Shown here: positions 1-7,470 of the stretch, piece by piece
Layout: every line of letters begins with the position of its first letter
Position numbering within the stretch: the stretch's first letter is position 1
DNA from: an uncultured Rhodanobacteraceae bacterium
GTDB lineage: Bacteria > Pseudomonadota > Gammaproteobacteria > Xanthomonadales > Rhodanobacteraceae
Assembly (NCBI GenBank): GCA_937902695.1
Contig: CALFNI010000384.1
Span: 1-9,451 of the forward strand
Length of the DNA: 9,451 bases
Direction: 5' to 3'
Notes under the pieces: generated by a model
Seen by the model: the letters and a program-made list of their open reading frames with translations, nothing else
Databases searched by the model: none
Told to the model about the DNA's origin: nothing
Translations under genes and position numbers: made by a program

Positions 1-40
1 CCGCGATCAGCGCGGCGGCGACCATCACCAGGCGGATCAT
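1..40 (-). CDS. 5' end of a leftward gene, probable exported protein (partial, cut by window edge)
   Basis: Reading leftward from an ATG at 40-38, the frame gives MIRLVMVAAALIA before the window ends. One early Arg followed by an Ala/Val/Leu-rich run is typical of the start of a Sec signal peptide, so an exported or lipoprotein product is likely. Nothing can be said about its function. There is no clear Shine-Dalgarno in front of the ATG on this strand, which weakens the call. If real, its 5' leader abuts the broken 5' end of the alkaline phosphatase, so the two would be divergent neighbours created or left by the same rearrangement. Confidence 0.35.
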   Translation of the reverse strand, partial: MIRLVMVAAALIA

Positions 41-73
41 GTGCTGCTACCGGAGGTCATCTGGGGCTGCTAG

Positions 74-1528
74 AACAGTCCGGAGCCGCTCATCGGCTCC
101 GGCGAGGAGAACCGGCTCTCGTTCGAATATTTCCCGGCGACCGCGTTGTCGCGCACGTACGAGACCGATTTCCAGACGGCCGACTCGGCCGGCACGATGA
201 CCGCGATCATGTCGGGCGTGAAGACGCGCGCCGGCGTCATCGGCGTCGATCAGGTCGCCGAACGCGGCGACTGCGCGTCGGGCCGCGGCAACGAAACCGT
301 CAGTGCGCTCGAGCTTGCGGCCGTCGCGGGACAGGCGACCGGCGTCGTCACGACGACGCGCATCACGCACGCCACGCCGGCCGCGACCTACGGCCACATC
401 GCCGACCGCGACTGGGAAACCGACATGGAGATTCCCGAGAAGCAGCGCGGGCCGGATTGTGTCGATCTTGCGCGCCAGCTCGTCGAGTTTCCGTTCGGAC
501 GCGGCATCGACGTCGCGCTCGGCGGCGGCCGCACCGAGTTCATGCCGGCCGACCAGCGCGATCCCGAATATCCGGGCCTCCCCGGCAAGCGCCTCGACGG
601 GCGCGACCTGATCGCCGCGTGGAGCCGGCGCGGCGGCGCCGCCTACGTCTGGAACGAAACGCAGCTCAAGGCGATCGATCCCGCCAGGACGACGCATCTC
701 CTCGGCCTCTTCGAGCCCGAGCACATGAAGTACGAAACCGAGCGCGCGAAGGATCCGGCCGGCGAACCGAGCCTGTCGGAGATGACGCGAACCGCGCTTG
801 CGATCCTCAGGAAGAATCCGAAGGGGTTCTTCCTGATGGTCGAGGGCGGCCGCATCGACCACGGCCACCACGCCGGCAACGCGTATCGCGCGCTGACCGA
901 GACGATCGAGTTCGCGCATGCCGTGCAGGCGGCCGTCGACATGACGAGCGCCGCGGATACGCTGATCCTCGTCACGGCCGACCACAGTCACACGCTGACA
1001 TTCGCCGGCTATCCCGCGCGCGGCAATCCGATCCTCGGCAAGGTGCGCGGCTCGAGCGGCGAGGGTGCGCCGAGCGGCAAGCTCGCCGGCGACGCGACCG
1101 GACGCCCGTACGCGACGCTGAGCTACGCGAACGGGCCCGGCTACGCCGGCGCATCGGATCGGCAGCCTGAAGGCCCCAAGCACTATCCGCACAAACCGAC
1201 CGCGTATTCGCCGGCGAAGGACGGCCGTCCCGCGCTCGCCGACGTCGATACCGAAGCGCCCGACTACGAGCAGGAATCGACGATGCCGCTCTCCTCGGAA
1301 ACGCATTCGGGCGAGGACGTCGCCGTATTCGCGCGTGGCCCGGGCTCCGACGCGGTGCGCGGCTCGCTCGAGCAGAACGTGCTGTTCCATGTCATCGCGC
1401 AGTCGAGCGACACGATCCGCGGCGAGCTCTGCAAGCTCGGCGGTTGCGATGCGCGCGGCGTGCCGGTGAAACGGCCCGAGCGCGCGGCGCTGCTGAAGGC
1501 CGCGGGCGTCGCGAAATCCTCGATGTAA
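74..1528 (+). pseudogene. Alkaline phosphatase (PhoA family), N-terminally truncated, probably inactive
   Basis: Alkaline phosphatases hydrolyse phosphate monoesters in the periplasm using two Zn and one Mg. Counting from a TTG at 146 (460 residues), I see TADSAGTMTA with the nucleophile Ser14, ITHAT (His75, Thr77; equivalents of E. coli Asp153/Thr155), MVEGGRIDHGHH with Glu233, Asp238 and His242 (Glu322/Asp327/His331), VTADH with Asp279-His280 (Asp369/His370), and SSETHSG with His387 (His412). The same frame continues upstream to an in-frame TAG at 71-73, and recognisable homology (GSGEENRLSFEYF) begins near 95. The N-terminal signal peptide and the NVILFxGDGMG segment, which carries the Asp51 metal ligand, are absent, and none of the three forward frames before 95 encodes them. 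No ATG with a ribosome site exists near the start; the first in-frame ATG is at 197, after the nucleophile. The family is clear; that it is a remnant is inferred. Confidence 0.8.
80..102. repeat. Perfect 9-bp hairpin at the alkaline phosphatase break
   Basis: CCGGAGCCG at 80-88 and CGGCTCCGG at 94-102 pair perfectly around the 5-nt loop CTCAT. The right arm is part of the alkaline phosphatase reading frame (the Gly-Ser-Gly before Glu-Glu-Asn). The left arm lies where homology to the enzyme is lost. No T-run follows on either strand, so it does not look like a standard intrinsic terminator. Confidence 0.6.
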
Positions 1529-1534
1529 ACGCGC

Positions 1535-1563
1535 TTGACTCGGCGCGGTCGCGGGCGTGTCAT
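1535..1563 (+). promoter_or_regulatory. Possible sigma70-type promoter for the secreted propeller-like protein
   Basis: TTGACT at 1535-1540 (5 of 6 to the consensus -35) is followed after 17 nt by TGTCAT at 1558-1563 (4 of 6 to the -10). It lies in the 64-nt gap between the phosphatase stop and the next start codon, and would give a leader of roughly 20-25 nt. The fit is moderate and untested. Confidence 0.35.
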
Positions 1564-1592
1564 GCGGGCGCCGAACGCAGCGGGGTGGCGTC

Positions 1593-2375
1593 ATGAACCG
1601 TGTCCTGCCGGCTTTCGTCTTCTCGGTCGCGTCGCTGGTCGCGGTGGGGGCGCGTGCAGGCACGTTCGATGGCACCGGCTACGCCTCGGTGACGGGTCCG
1701 CAGGGCGGCTTCGAGTACGTGCGTCTCTTCCCCGGCGATGTCGTGCTGTCGCAAATGGAACACGGCCTGCTGACCGGCGCGTTCGCGAACGGTGACTACG
1801 CGACCGAATACGCGATCGACGACACGTACACGCTCGTCAGGATTGACACCGCGATCGGCCTCGTGACGCCAGTGGGCGCGCTGGCAGGCATCAGCGACGC
1901 GTCGCACGTCAGCCTCGCCATCGCGCCCGACACGGGCCTTGCCTTCGCGCTGGTCGCGCAATCGCCGTGTACGAGCTCCGTTCTCTACGCCGTCGATCTC
2001 GTCACCGGCGCCACGACACTGATTGGCGCGGCGGATGGCTGCATGCAGTCGATGGTCTACGCGCCGGACGGCACCGTCTATGCGCTCGACCGCGGCAACG
2101 ACAATCTCGCGATGCTGTATCCGGACGCGACCGACATCGGCTCGATCGGCTTTCCGCTCGACGACTCCGACACGCTCGCGTTCGCGCCGGGTTCGAGCAG
2201 CCTGTGGCTGTTCGCGTTCAATCCGGACATCGGGACGAACGCGCTTTACGCGGTCGATGTCTCGACGGGCACGACGACGCTGATCGGGCTCATGGGGACA
2301 TCGACGCCCATCACTGCCGTCGTGCTCGGCGGACCGCTGCCCGACGCGATATTCGCCGGCGGCTTCGACGGCTGA
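1593..2375 (+). CDS. Secreted beta-propeller-like protein of unknown function with C-terminal IFAGGFDG tail
   Basis: I chose the ATG at 1593 (260 residues) because the signal peptide begins there: MNRVLPAFVFSVASLVAVGARA with a likely cleavage after Ala22. An alternative in-frame start at 1557 would put 12 polar residues in front of it. The mature part repeats a blade-like pattern: YTLVRIDTAIGLVTPVG (79-95), LYAVDLVTGATTLIG (131-145) and LYAVDVSTGTTTLIG (218-232), with YAPDGTVYALD (156-166) between. This resembles DUF4394-like or NHL/YVTN-like propellers. Cys126 and Cys150 could form a disulfide. The protein ends in DAIFAGGFDG, similar to the IF(A)xGFE-type ends I recall on many exported Xanthomonadales proteins. 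No enzyme motif is visible. It is probably a single gene under its own promoter; role unknown. Confidence 0.75.
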   Translation: MNRVLPAFVFSVASLVAVGARAGTFDGTGYASVTGPQGGFEYVRLFPGDVVLSQMEHGLLTGAFANGDYATEYAIDDTYTLVRIDTAIGLVTPVGALAGISDASHVSLAIAPDTGLAFALVAQSPCTSSVLYAVDLVTGATTLIGAADGCMQSMVYAPDGTVYALDRGNDNLAMLYPDATDIGSIGFPLDDSDTLAFAPGSSSLWLFAFNPDIGTNALYAVDVSTGTTTLIGLMGTSTPITAVVLGGPLPDAIFAGGFDG

Positions 2376-2409
2376 GCCGCGAGCGCCGTCGCACACGGAC
2401 GGGATCGTC

Positions 2410-2415
2410 TATGAT
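2410..2415 (+). promoter_or_regulatory. Possible -10 element for the TPR protein gene
   Basis: TATGAT at 2410-2415 matches the sigma70 -10 in 5 of 6 positions and is one of very few AT-rich hexamers in the 87-nt gap before the GTG at 2463. No good -35 lies 16-18 nt upstream (the positions read roughly GTCGCA), so this is a weak call. Confidence 0.3.
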
Positions 2416-2426
2416 CGCGCCGACGC

Positions 2427-2445
2427 GGCGATGCGCGGCATCGCC
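2427..2445 (+). promoter_or_regulatory. Leader hairpin before the TPR protein gene
   Basis: GGCGATGC at 2427-2434 and GCATCGCC at 2438-2445 form a perfect 8-bp stem with a GCG loop, ending 17 nt before the GTG start and just ahead of the purine/G-rich AGGCCGGGGGG ribosome-site region. If transcription starts at the TATGAT upstream, the hairpin is in the 5' leader and could affect ribosome access. It has no T-tract, so a terminator role is unlikely. Confidence 0.4.
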
Positions 2446-2462
2446 ACCAGGCCGGGGGGCGT

Positions 2463-4499
2463 GTGCGTTCGTTCTTCACGGAACTCAGGCGTCGTAACGT
2501 CTACAAGGCCGGCGCGGCCTACGCCGTGGTCGGCTGGCTCGTCGTGCAGATCGCGACGCAGGTGCTGCCGCTGTTCGACGTCTCGCCGCTCGCGCTGCGC
2601 GTGATCGTGCTGCTGATCGTCGCGGGCTTCCCGATCGTGCTGATCCTGTCGTGGGTCTACGAGGTGACGCCCGAGGGCATCGTGCGCACGGGCGACGTCG
2701 AGCCGGCCGAATCGATCACGCATGAGACTGGGCGGCGGCTCAACCTCGTCATCATCGGCGTGCTCGCGATCGCCGTGCTCTTCCTCGTCGCTCAGCGCTA
2801 CCTCTTTCCGCAGCGCGCGGCAGCGCCGACGACGGCGATCACGGACAAGTCGATCGCGGTGTTGCCCTTCGAGAACCTCTCGGAGGACAAGGCCAACGCG
2901 TTCTTCGCGCAGGGTATCCAGGACGAGATCCTGACGCGCCTGGCGAAGATCGGCGCGCTGAAAGTGATCTCGCGCACGTCGACGCAGCACTACGCGGCGA
3001 GCCCCGACAATCTTCCCGAGATCGCGCGCCAGCTCGGCGTCGCGAATATCCTCGAAGGCAGTGTGCAGAAGGCCGGCGACGCCGTGCACGTCAACGTGCA
3101 GCTGATCCGCGCCGCGACCGACGAGCATCTCTGGGCCGAGACCTACAACCGCGAGCTCCACGACATCTTCGGTGTCGAAGGCGAAGTCGCGGGCGCGATC
3201 GCGGACGCGCTGAACGCCAAGCTCAGCGGTGCCGAGAAAGCGGCCGTCACGGACAAGCCGACGCAGAACATCGCCGCGCTCGAGGCCTACATGCGCGGCC
3301 GGGCGCTCGACGGTTCCGGTTACGGTTACGCGGTCGTTCGCGCGCAGCTCGATGCCTTCGAGGAAGCCGTGCGCATCGATCCGGCATTCGCGCCGGCATG
3401 GGGGCAGATCTCGATGCTTTCGGGCTATCTCTATTTCAACGGCGTCGATCCATCGCGCTTCACGCCCGAATCGGTCAAGCACGCGACCGACATGGCCGTG
3501 CAGCTCGCACCCGAGCTTCCGGAGACGCAGCTCGCGCAGGGCGGCTACCAGTATCGGGTCCTGCGCAACTACGACGCGGCCGCGAAGGCGTTCGGCGCTG
3601 CGGTCAAGGAATGGCCCAACAACAACTTCGCCCTCCAATCGCTCGGCCTCGTCGAGCGCCGGCAAGGCCACTGGGACCGCGCACTGGTGCATCTCGAGCA
3701 GGCGGCCTCGCTCGATCCGCGCAATGCCGGGCTCATGGTCGTGATCGGGGGCGAAACGTATTCGAACCTGCGCCGCTCCGACGAAGCGCGCCAGTGGCTC
3801 GACCGCGCGCTCGCGCTCGAACCGAACGACGTCATGGCGACGTTCTACAAGACGCTCTCGTACGTGCTCGAGGATCGTCTGGACGAGGCCGGACGGGTCC
3901 TGGAGCCGGCCGTCCAGAAGGCCGACGTCGATCCGACGCTCAGCGTCCTGCACGTCTACCTGCGCCTCGTGCAGCACCGCGACGAAGACGCGATCACCGA
4001 AGCGAAAGCGCTGCTGGCGCGCTCCGACGATGCGCTCGAAGGATGGCGCACGCGCACGGCCGTCTATCTCGGCCTCGCCGAGCGTCGCGCGGGCCGCGCG
4101 GACGCGGCGCGCAAGACGTTCGCCGACGCCGCAGCGCATGTGGAATCGCTGAAGGATCATGTCGACGACACGGCCGTTCCGGCCGATCTCGCCTTCGCCT
4201 ATGCGGGTGCCGGCCGCAACGAGGACGCGCGCAAACAGGCGCAGCGCGCCGTCGAGCTCTATTCGAACGACGCGATCTTCCGGCCGTGGGCCGAACGCAC
4301 GCAGATCCTGGTGGCCGCGATGGCCGGCGATCGCGACAGCGGCATACCCGGCATCGAGCTCCTGTTGAAGGAGCCCGGCGGCCCGACGCCGGCTGAGCTG
4401 CGCATCGATCCGTCGTGGGATCCGTTCCGCGGCGATCCGCGCTTCGAGAAGCTCGCGGCGGCCAATCTGCCGTCGCGACCCGTCGCGGCGCCGCGATAA
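2463..4499 (+). CDS. Membrane-anchored TolB/FlgO-like and tetratricopeptide repeat protein
   Basis: The 678-residue product starts at a GTG (2463) behind a G-rich ribosome site, and its first residues, FFTELRRRNVYKAGAAYAVVGWL, match the usual start of this family. Three hydrophobic segments are visible at about 16-36, 44-66 and 93-111, which would put the long C-terminal part in the periplasm. Residues 129-250 (KSIAVLPFENLS, GIQDEILTRLAKI, ARQLGVANILEGSVQ, EHLWAETYNREL) form the TolB-N/FlgO-like domain that in relatives is fused to cyclase, kinase or winged-helix outputs. From about 270 to 650 there are TPR-type helical repeats, for example ALVHLEQAASLDPRNAGLM and ARQWLDRALALEPNDVMAT. No cyclase, kinase or DNA-binding domain is present, so this is a stand-alone scaffold or sensor form. 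The stop is 4 nt from the stop of the convergent flippase-like gene. Its partner and signal are unknown. Confidence 0.88.
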   Translation: MRSFFTELRRRNVYKAGAAYAVVGWLVVQIATQVLPLFDVSPLALRVIVLLIVAGFPIVLILSWVYEVTPEGIVRTGDVEPAESITHETGRRLNLVIIGVLAIAVLFLVAQRYLFPQRAAAPTTAITDKSIAVLPFENLSEDKANAFFAQGIQDEILTRLAKIGALKVISRTSTQHYAASPDNLPEIARQLGVANILEGSVQKAGDAVHVNVQLIRAATDEHLWAETYNRELHDIFGVEGEVAGAIADALNAKLSGAEKAAVTDKPTQNIAALEAYMRGRALDGSGYGYAVVRAQLDAFEEAVRIDPAFAPAWGQISMLSGYLYFNGVDPSRFTPESVKHATDMAVQLAPELPETQLAQGGYQYRVLRNYDAAAKAFGAAVKEWPNNNFALQSLGLVERRQGHWDRALVHLEQAASLDPRNAGLMVVIGGETYSNLRRSDEARQWLDRALALEPNDVMATFYKTLSYVLEDRLDEAGRVLEPAVQKADVDPTLSVLHVYLRLVQHRDEDAITEAKALLARSDDALEGWRTRTAVYLGLAERRAGRADAARKTFADAAAHVESLKDHVDDTAVPADLAFAYAGAGRNEDARKQAQRAVELYSNDAIFRPWAERTQILVAAMAGDRDSGIPGIELLLKEPGGPTPAELRIDPSWDPFRGDPRFEKLAAANLPSRPVAAPR

Positions 4500-4503
4500 C
4501 CGC

Positions 4504-5505
4504 TCAGGTTTCCGCAGTCGCGATCATCGCCGGTTCGATGCGGCGCCGATCGCACGCGAATGCGACGGCGCCGGCGAGCAGGACGGCATGGAACGTCGTA
4601 AGGCGCCACAACAGCAACGCAGGTCCCAGCACCGCCAGGGGCGCCCACGGCGACAGTGCGCCGGCGAGCGCAACATCACCGCCGCCGACACCGCCCGGTA
4701 CGCCGGTCCATTGCGCCGCGTGCAGCGCGACCGACTGCGCGACGAACACGAGGCCGAAATGCAGCGGATGGCCGAGCGCGGCGAGCGCGAGCCAGAGCGC
4801 GGCGTAGCGCGCGGTCCATTGCGCGGCGACGGCGCATGCGAGCGCGAGCGTCACGAGCGGCGAGCCGCGGCGAAGGCGAGCGATATCGTCGAGAAAATGA
4901 TTCCGAAACGCGCGAAGGCGGGTGCGGCGCTGGCGGAGCCAGCGCACGCGCAGCACGGCGCGGCGCAGGCGCGGCCACCAGCGTCGATGCGAGCGCCATG
5001 CGCCGACGATCAGCAGCGCGGCGAGCGCGACGGCCGCCGCGGGAACCCACGCGAACGCATGCCAGGACTCGGGCACCGCGTCGCCCAGATCGAACGCGCA
5101 GGCCAACGGCAGCGCGAGCACGAAGAACAGCGTGTCGAGGGCCTGATCGGCCGCGCACATCGCAACGCCGGCCGGCATCGGCACGCCGCCGCGACGCAAG
5201 AGGAAGACAGTCGCCGGATAGCCGCCGGCGCCGGCCGGCGTCGCCTGGAATGCGGCATCGCTCGCGAGCGACGTGATCAACGCGCGCGCGACGCCGACGC
5301 GCTGGCCGAGACGCAACGCGAGCAGGCGCAACTTGATCGCGCGCGCGATCGCGCTTGCGAGGGCGAGCCCGATGAGTTCCGCGCCGGCCGTCGGCGATAC
5401 GTGGCTCGCGGCGGCGAGCGCATCGCGTCCGCCGAGCGCGAGCGGCACGATCGCGCCGCCGAGGACCGCAGTGGCGCCGAGCAGCCAGAGCCACGTCGCC
5501 TTCAT
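4504..5505 (-). CDS. LPG-synthase transmembrane / HpnL-like flippase-family membrane protein (UPF0104)
   Basis: This 333-residue integral membrane protein belongs to the lysylphosphatidylglycerol-synthase TM region family (PF03706), whose members include the MprF flippase domain and HpnL of hopanoid operons. The start ATG at 5505 gives MKATWLWLLG and overlaps the stop of the upstream gene by the 4-nt ATGA. Several hydrophobic segments are visible: about 5-23, 40-55, 121-138, 152-169, 217-243, 250-265 and 284-317. The family's two glycine-rich signatures are there: TPAGAGGYPATVFLLRR (89-105) and TGVPGGVGGGDVAL (267-280). The synthetase half of MprF is absent, so it cannot make lysyl-PG itself. 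As the last gene of an operon with a glycosyltransferase and a deacetylase, a role in moving or accommodating the modified lipid is the best inference. Its stop is 4 nt from the convergent TPR gene stop. Confidence 0.85.
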   Translation of the reverse strand: MKATWLWLLGATAVLGGAIVPLALGGRDALAAASHVSPTAGAELIGLALASAIARAIKLRLLALRLGQRVGVARALITSLASDAAFQATPAGAGGYPATVFLLRRGGVPMPAGVAMCAADQALDTLFFVLALPLACAFDLGDAVPESWHAFAWVPAAAVALAALLIVGAWRSHRRWWPRLRRAVLRVRWLRQRRTRLRAFRNHFLDDIARLRRGSPLVTLALACAVAAQWTARYAALWLALAALGHPLHFGLVFVAQSVALHAAQWTGVPGGVGGGDVALAGALSPWAPLAVLGPALLLWRLTTFHAVLLAGAVAFACDRRRIEPAMIATAET

Positions 5506-6275
5506 GCGCCGGCCAGCGCCGCCTGGGCGTCCCGTGCCGGCGATCGCCCGATCGCGGCCGATTTCGTCAGCGCGACGCGGTCGTCGAGGAGCGCCTTCAG
5601 CAGGACCTGCCACGCGTCGAGCACGCGCGCATCGCCGACGTCCGACGGGTGCAGCGCGACGCGGACGAGCGGTTCGTTGCGCAGCGCGCCGCGCGCGAGG
5701 CGAAGCCACTGGCGGCTCCCCCAGCGCCGCACGGCGCTCCGCGCGGACGTCGAAATCGCGGGCGCGGCGATGCGGCGGCCGTCGGCGAGGATTTCGAGGT
5801 GCGCGTGCGTGCTCGTGTAGCGAAGATGCGTTTTCGCGAGCGCGGCGCGCGCCCCGCCGCCGAGGAGCCAGGCGGGCGCGACGAAGCCGCCGACCGGCCA
5901 CTGCAATCGCGCGAATGCGCGAAGGCCGGCCTCGAGCCGGATCGCGGCCTCGTGCTCGGTCAACGCCGCAAACTCGCCTTCGCGCGCGGTCAGCACGCGG
6001 CGCGTCAGCCATTCGAGCGGCGCGTGGGGCGCGGGTCCGTCGTCGACATGGTAGTAGCCGTGCAGCGCGATCTCGTCACCGCCGGCGAGGCGACGATCGA
6101 TCGCGCGGACGAATGCGAGATCGCGTTCGACGCGGCCGCGATGGTGGTAATCGGGGACGACGAGCAGCGTCGCCGGCGGCCTGCCGAGGCGTTGCAGGAG
6201 ATCGAGCAGCACCTCGCATCGCGACCACGTCGCCGGCGCGACGTCGTGAACGGCGATGCAGACGGCGCGCGTCAT
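5502..6275 (-). CDS. DUF2334 / polysaccharide-deacetylase-family protein
   Basis: The 257-residue product resembles the DUF2334 branch (PF10096) of the carbohydrate esterase 4-like NodB fold, metal-dependent enzymes that usually remove N-acetyl groups from sugars. Visible motifs are AVHDV with His10-Asp11 (catalytic/metal Asp region), the His72-x3-His76 metal pair in EIALHGYYH, GGFVAPAWLL (129-138; the substrate-groove motif) and VALHPSDV with His209. There is no signal peptide and no membrane segment, so it should act in the cytoplasm or at its membrane face. The ATG at 6275 overlaps the stop of the glycosyltransferase (ATGA, 6272-6275), and its own stop overlaps the start of the flippase-like gene the same way, implying translational coupling. 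The likely substrate is the sugar added by the neighbouring GT4 enzyme; that is inference from context. Confidence 0.83.
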   Translation of the reverse strand: MTRAVCIAVHDVAPATWSRCEVLLDLLQRLGRPPATLLVVPDYHHRGRVERDLAFVRAIDRRLAGGDEIALHGYYHVDDGPAPHAPLEWLTRRVLTAREGEFAALTEHEAAIRLEAGLRAFARLQWPVGGFVAPAWLLGGGARAALAKTHLRYTSTHAHLEILADGRRIAAPAISTSARSAVRRWGSRQWLRLARGALRNEPLVRVALHPSDVGDARVLDAWQVLLKALLDDRVALTKSAAIGRSPARDAQAALAGA

Positions 6276-7414
6276 GTCGCTTCGGCCGCTTCGTCGAGCG
6301 CCGGCGCATCGCCTGCGCGCGCTTTCGCGCGCGCGAGATCGACGTAGCGCGCGACGAGGCGCGGCAGCGTGTTCTGCCAGAGATAATCGCGTTCGGCCCG
6401 CGCGCGCGCGCATGCGCCGAGCGCGGCGCGGTCGCCGGCGAAGATCGAACGGACGGCGTCGGCGAGCGAGTGCGCATCGTCCGGCGTCGCGACGCGGCCG
6501 ACGTCTGCATCGACGATCTCGGTCACCGCGCCCGAGCGCACCGCGACGACGGGCAGCGCGCACGCCATCGCTTCGATCAGGATCATGCCGAACGTTTCGT
6601 GGCGGCCGGCATGAATCAGCAGGTCGCTGCTCGCGAGGAGCCGCGCGAGCCGCGACGGGTCTTCTTCGTACGGGAGCATCGTCACGTTCGCCGCGAGCGC
6701 TTCGCGCCGCTCGCCGCCGACGAGCAGCAGGTGATACGGCGCGCCCAGCGTCTGCAGCACGCGGACCAGCAGCGGGATTTCCTTCTCGCGCGCCATGCGG
6801 CCGGCGAAGATCAGGAGGCGCGTGTCGCGCGCGAGGCCGAGCTCGTCGCGGAGCGACGGATCGGCGCACGACGGATGAAAAATCGCGCCGTCGACGCCGA
6901 GCGGCTGGATCGCGACATTGGCGATGCCGAGATCGCCGAGCCGCTCGGCGATCAGCCTGCTCGGTGCGAGCACGCAGTCGAAGCGCCGGTAGAGATGCCT
7001 TAGATAAAGGCCCGTCGCGCGGCCGATCGAAGGCGCGAAGCGATCGGCGAACAGGCGCGCGAGATCCGAGTGCGCGAACGCGACGGCCGGAATGCCGAGC
7101 CGGTCGGCGACGCCGAGGACGACCCACGGCAGGTGATACGGATCGGCCGCCTCGATCACGTCGGGCTTCAGCTCGCCGAGCACGCGCGACCAGCGATCGA
7201 TGCGGAACGGCACGCGGTAGCCGCCCGGCACGACGAGCTGCGGGAAGCCGCCGAGCTCGACGATGCCCTCGCGGAAACGATCGCGCGCGCCCGGCACGAC
7301 GAGCGAGTGCCTGAGCTCGTTCTGCGTCGCGAAATACTGCCGCTTGGCGAGGAGATACCGCTTCACGCCGCCCGAGTGCGGCGCGAAGAACAAGGTCACG
7401 TCGACAATGTGCAT
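6272..7414 (-). CDS. GT4-family (GT-B fold) glycosyltransferase
   Basis: The 380-residue product has the layout of retaining GT4 glycosyltransferases, which move a sugar from a nucleotide sugar to a lipid or glycan acceptor at the cytoplasmic membrane face. The N-terminal glycine loop is HSGGVKRYL (13-21). The acceptor domain carries PDVIEAADPYHLPW (84-97), and the linker PLGVD (171-175) is followed by FAGRMAREKEI (203-213) with the donor phosphate-binding Arg/Lys. The E-x7-E motif is ETFGMILIEAMACALPVVA (Glu273, Glu281). The length is normal and the protein is complete. The ATG at 7414 is the natural start because MHIVDVTLFFAPHSGG is the usual first strand. A strong ribosome site is not visible, only GATGAGG about 15 nt upstream. 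It is the first gene of a three-gene operon; donor and acceptor cannot be read from the sequence. Confidence 0.9.
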   Translation of the reverse strand: MHIVDVTLFFAPHSGGVKRYLLAKRQYFATQNELRHSLVVPGARDRFREGIVELGGFPQLVVPGGYRVPFRIDRWSRVLGELKPDVIEAADPYHLPWVVLGVADRLGIPAVAFAHSDLARLFADRFAPSIGRATGLYLRHLYRRFDCVLAPSRLIAERLGDLGIANVAIQPLGVDGAIFHPSCADPSLRDELGLARDTRLLIFAGRMAREKEIPLLVRVLQTLGAPYHLLLVGGERREALAANVTMLPYEEDPSRLARLLASSDLLIHAGRHETFGMILIEAMACALPVVAVRSGAVTEIVDADVGRVATPDDAHSLADAVRSIFAGDRAALGACARARAERDYLWQNTLPRLVARYVDLARAKARAGDAPALDEAAEAT

Positions 7415-7470
7415 CGCGTCGTGCCGCGCCTCATCCGTTGATGCGGCGCCGCAACGATCGGGCGGTCGAT

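Noticed and set aside
1..102. Fold-back chimera at the hairpin as an assembly artefact
   Set aside because: The sequence left of 80 is not the reverse complement of the sequence right of 102, so a simple fold-back is excluded. Other misassembly remains possible.
1..145. Frameshift as the explanation for the missing phosphatase N-terminus
   Set aside because: All three plus-strand frames were read before 95; none contains the NVILFxGDGMG segment, so a single frameshift cannot restore it.
47..1675. 542-codon open frame on the minus strand opposite the alkaline phosphatase
   Set aside because: Arg/Ala/Gly-rich with no motif; it is the antisense shadow expected in high-GC DNA, and the plus strand carries clear catalytic motifs.
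2409..4160. 583-codon open frame on the minus strand opposite the TPR gene
   Set aside because: Charged Arg/Glu/Asp-rich composition typical of a shadow frame, while the plus strand has a recognised family over its whole length.
4497..4506. Shared bidirectional terminator between the TPR and flippase-like genes
   Set aside because: Only 4 nt separate the two stop codons and no hairpin with T-tracts was seen around them.
4588..7003. Long plus-strand frames (4588-5820, 5273-7003) opposite the three-gene operon
   Set aside because: They are Arg-rich shadows with no domain; the minus strand has three recognised proteins with coupled start/stop overlaps.
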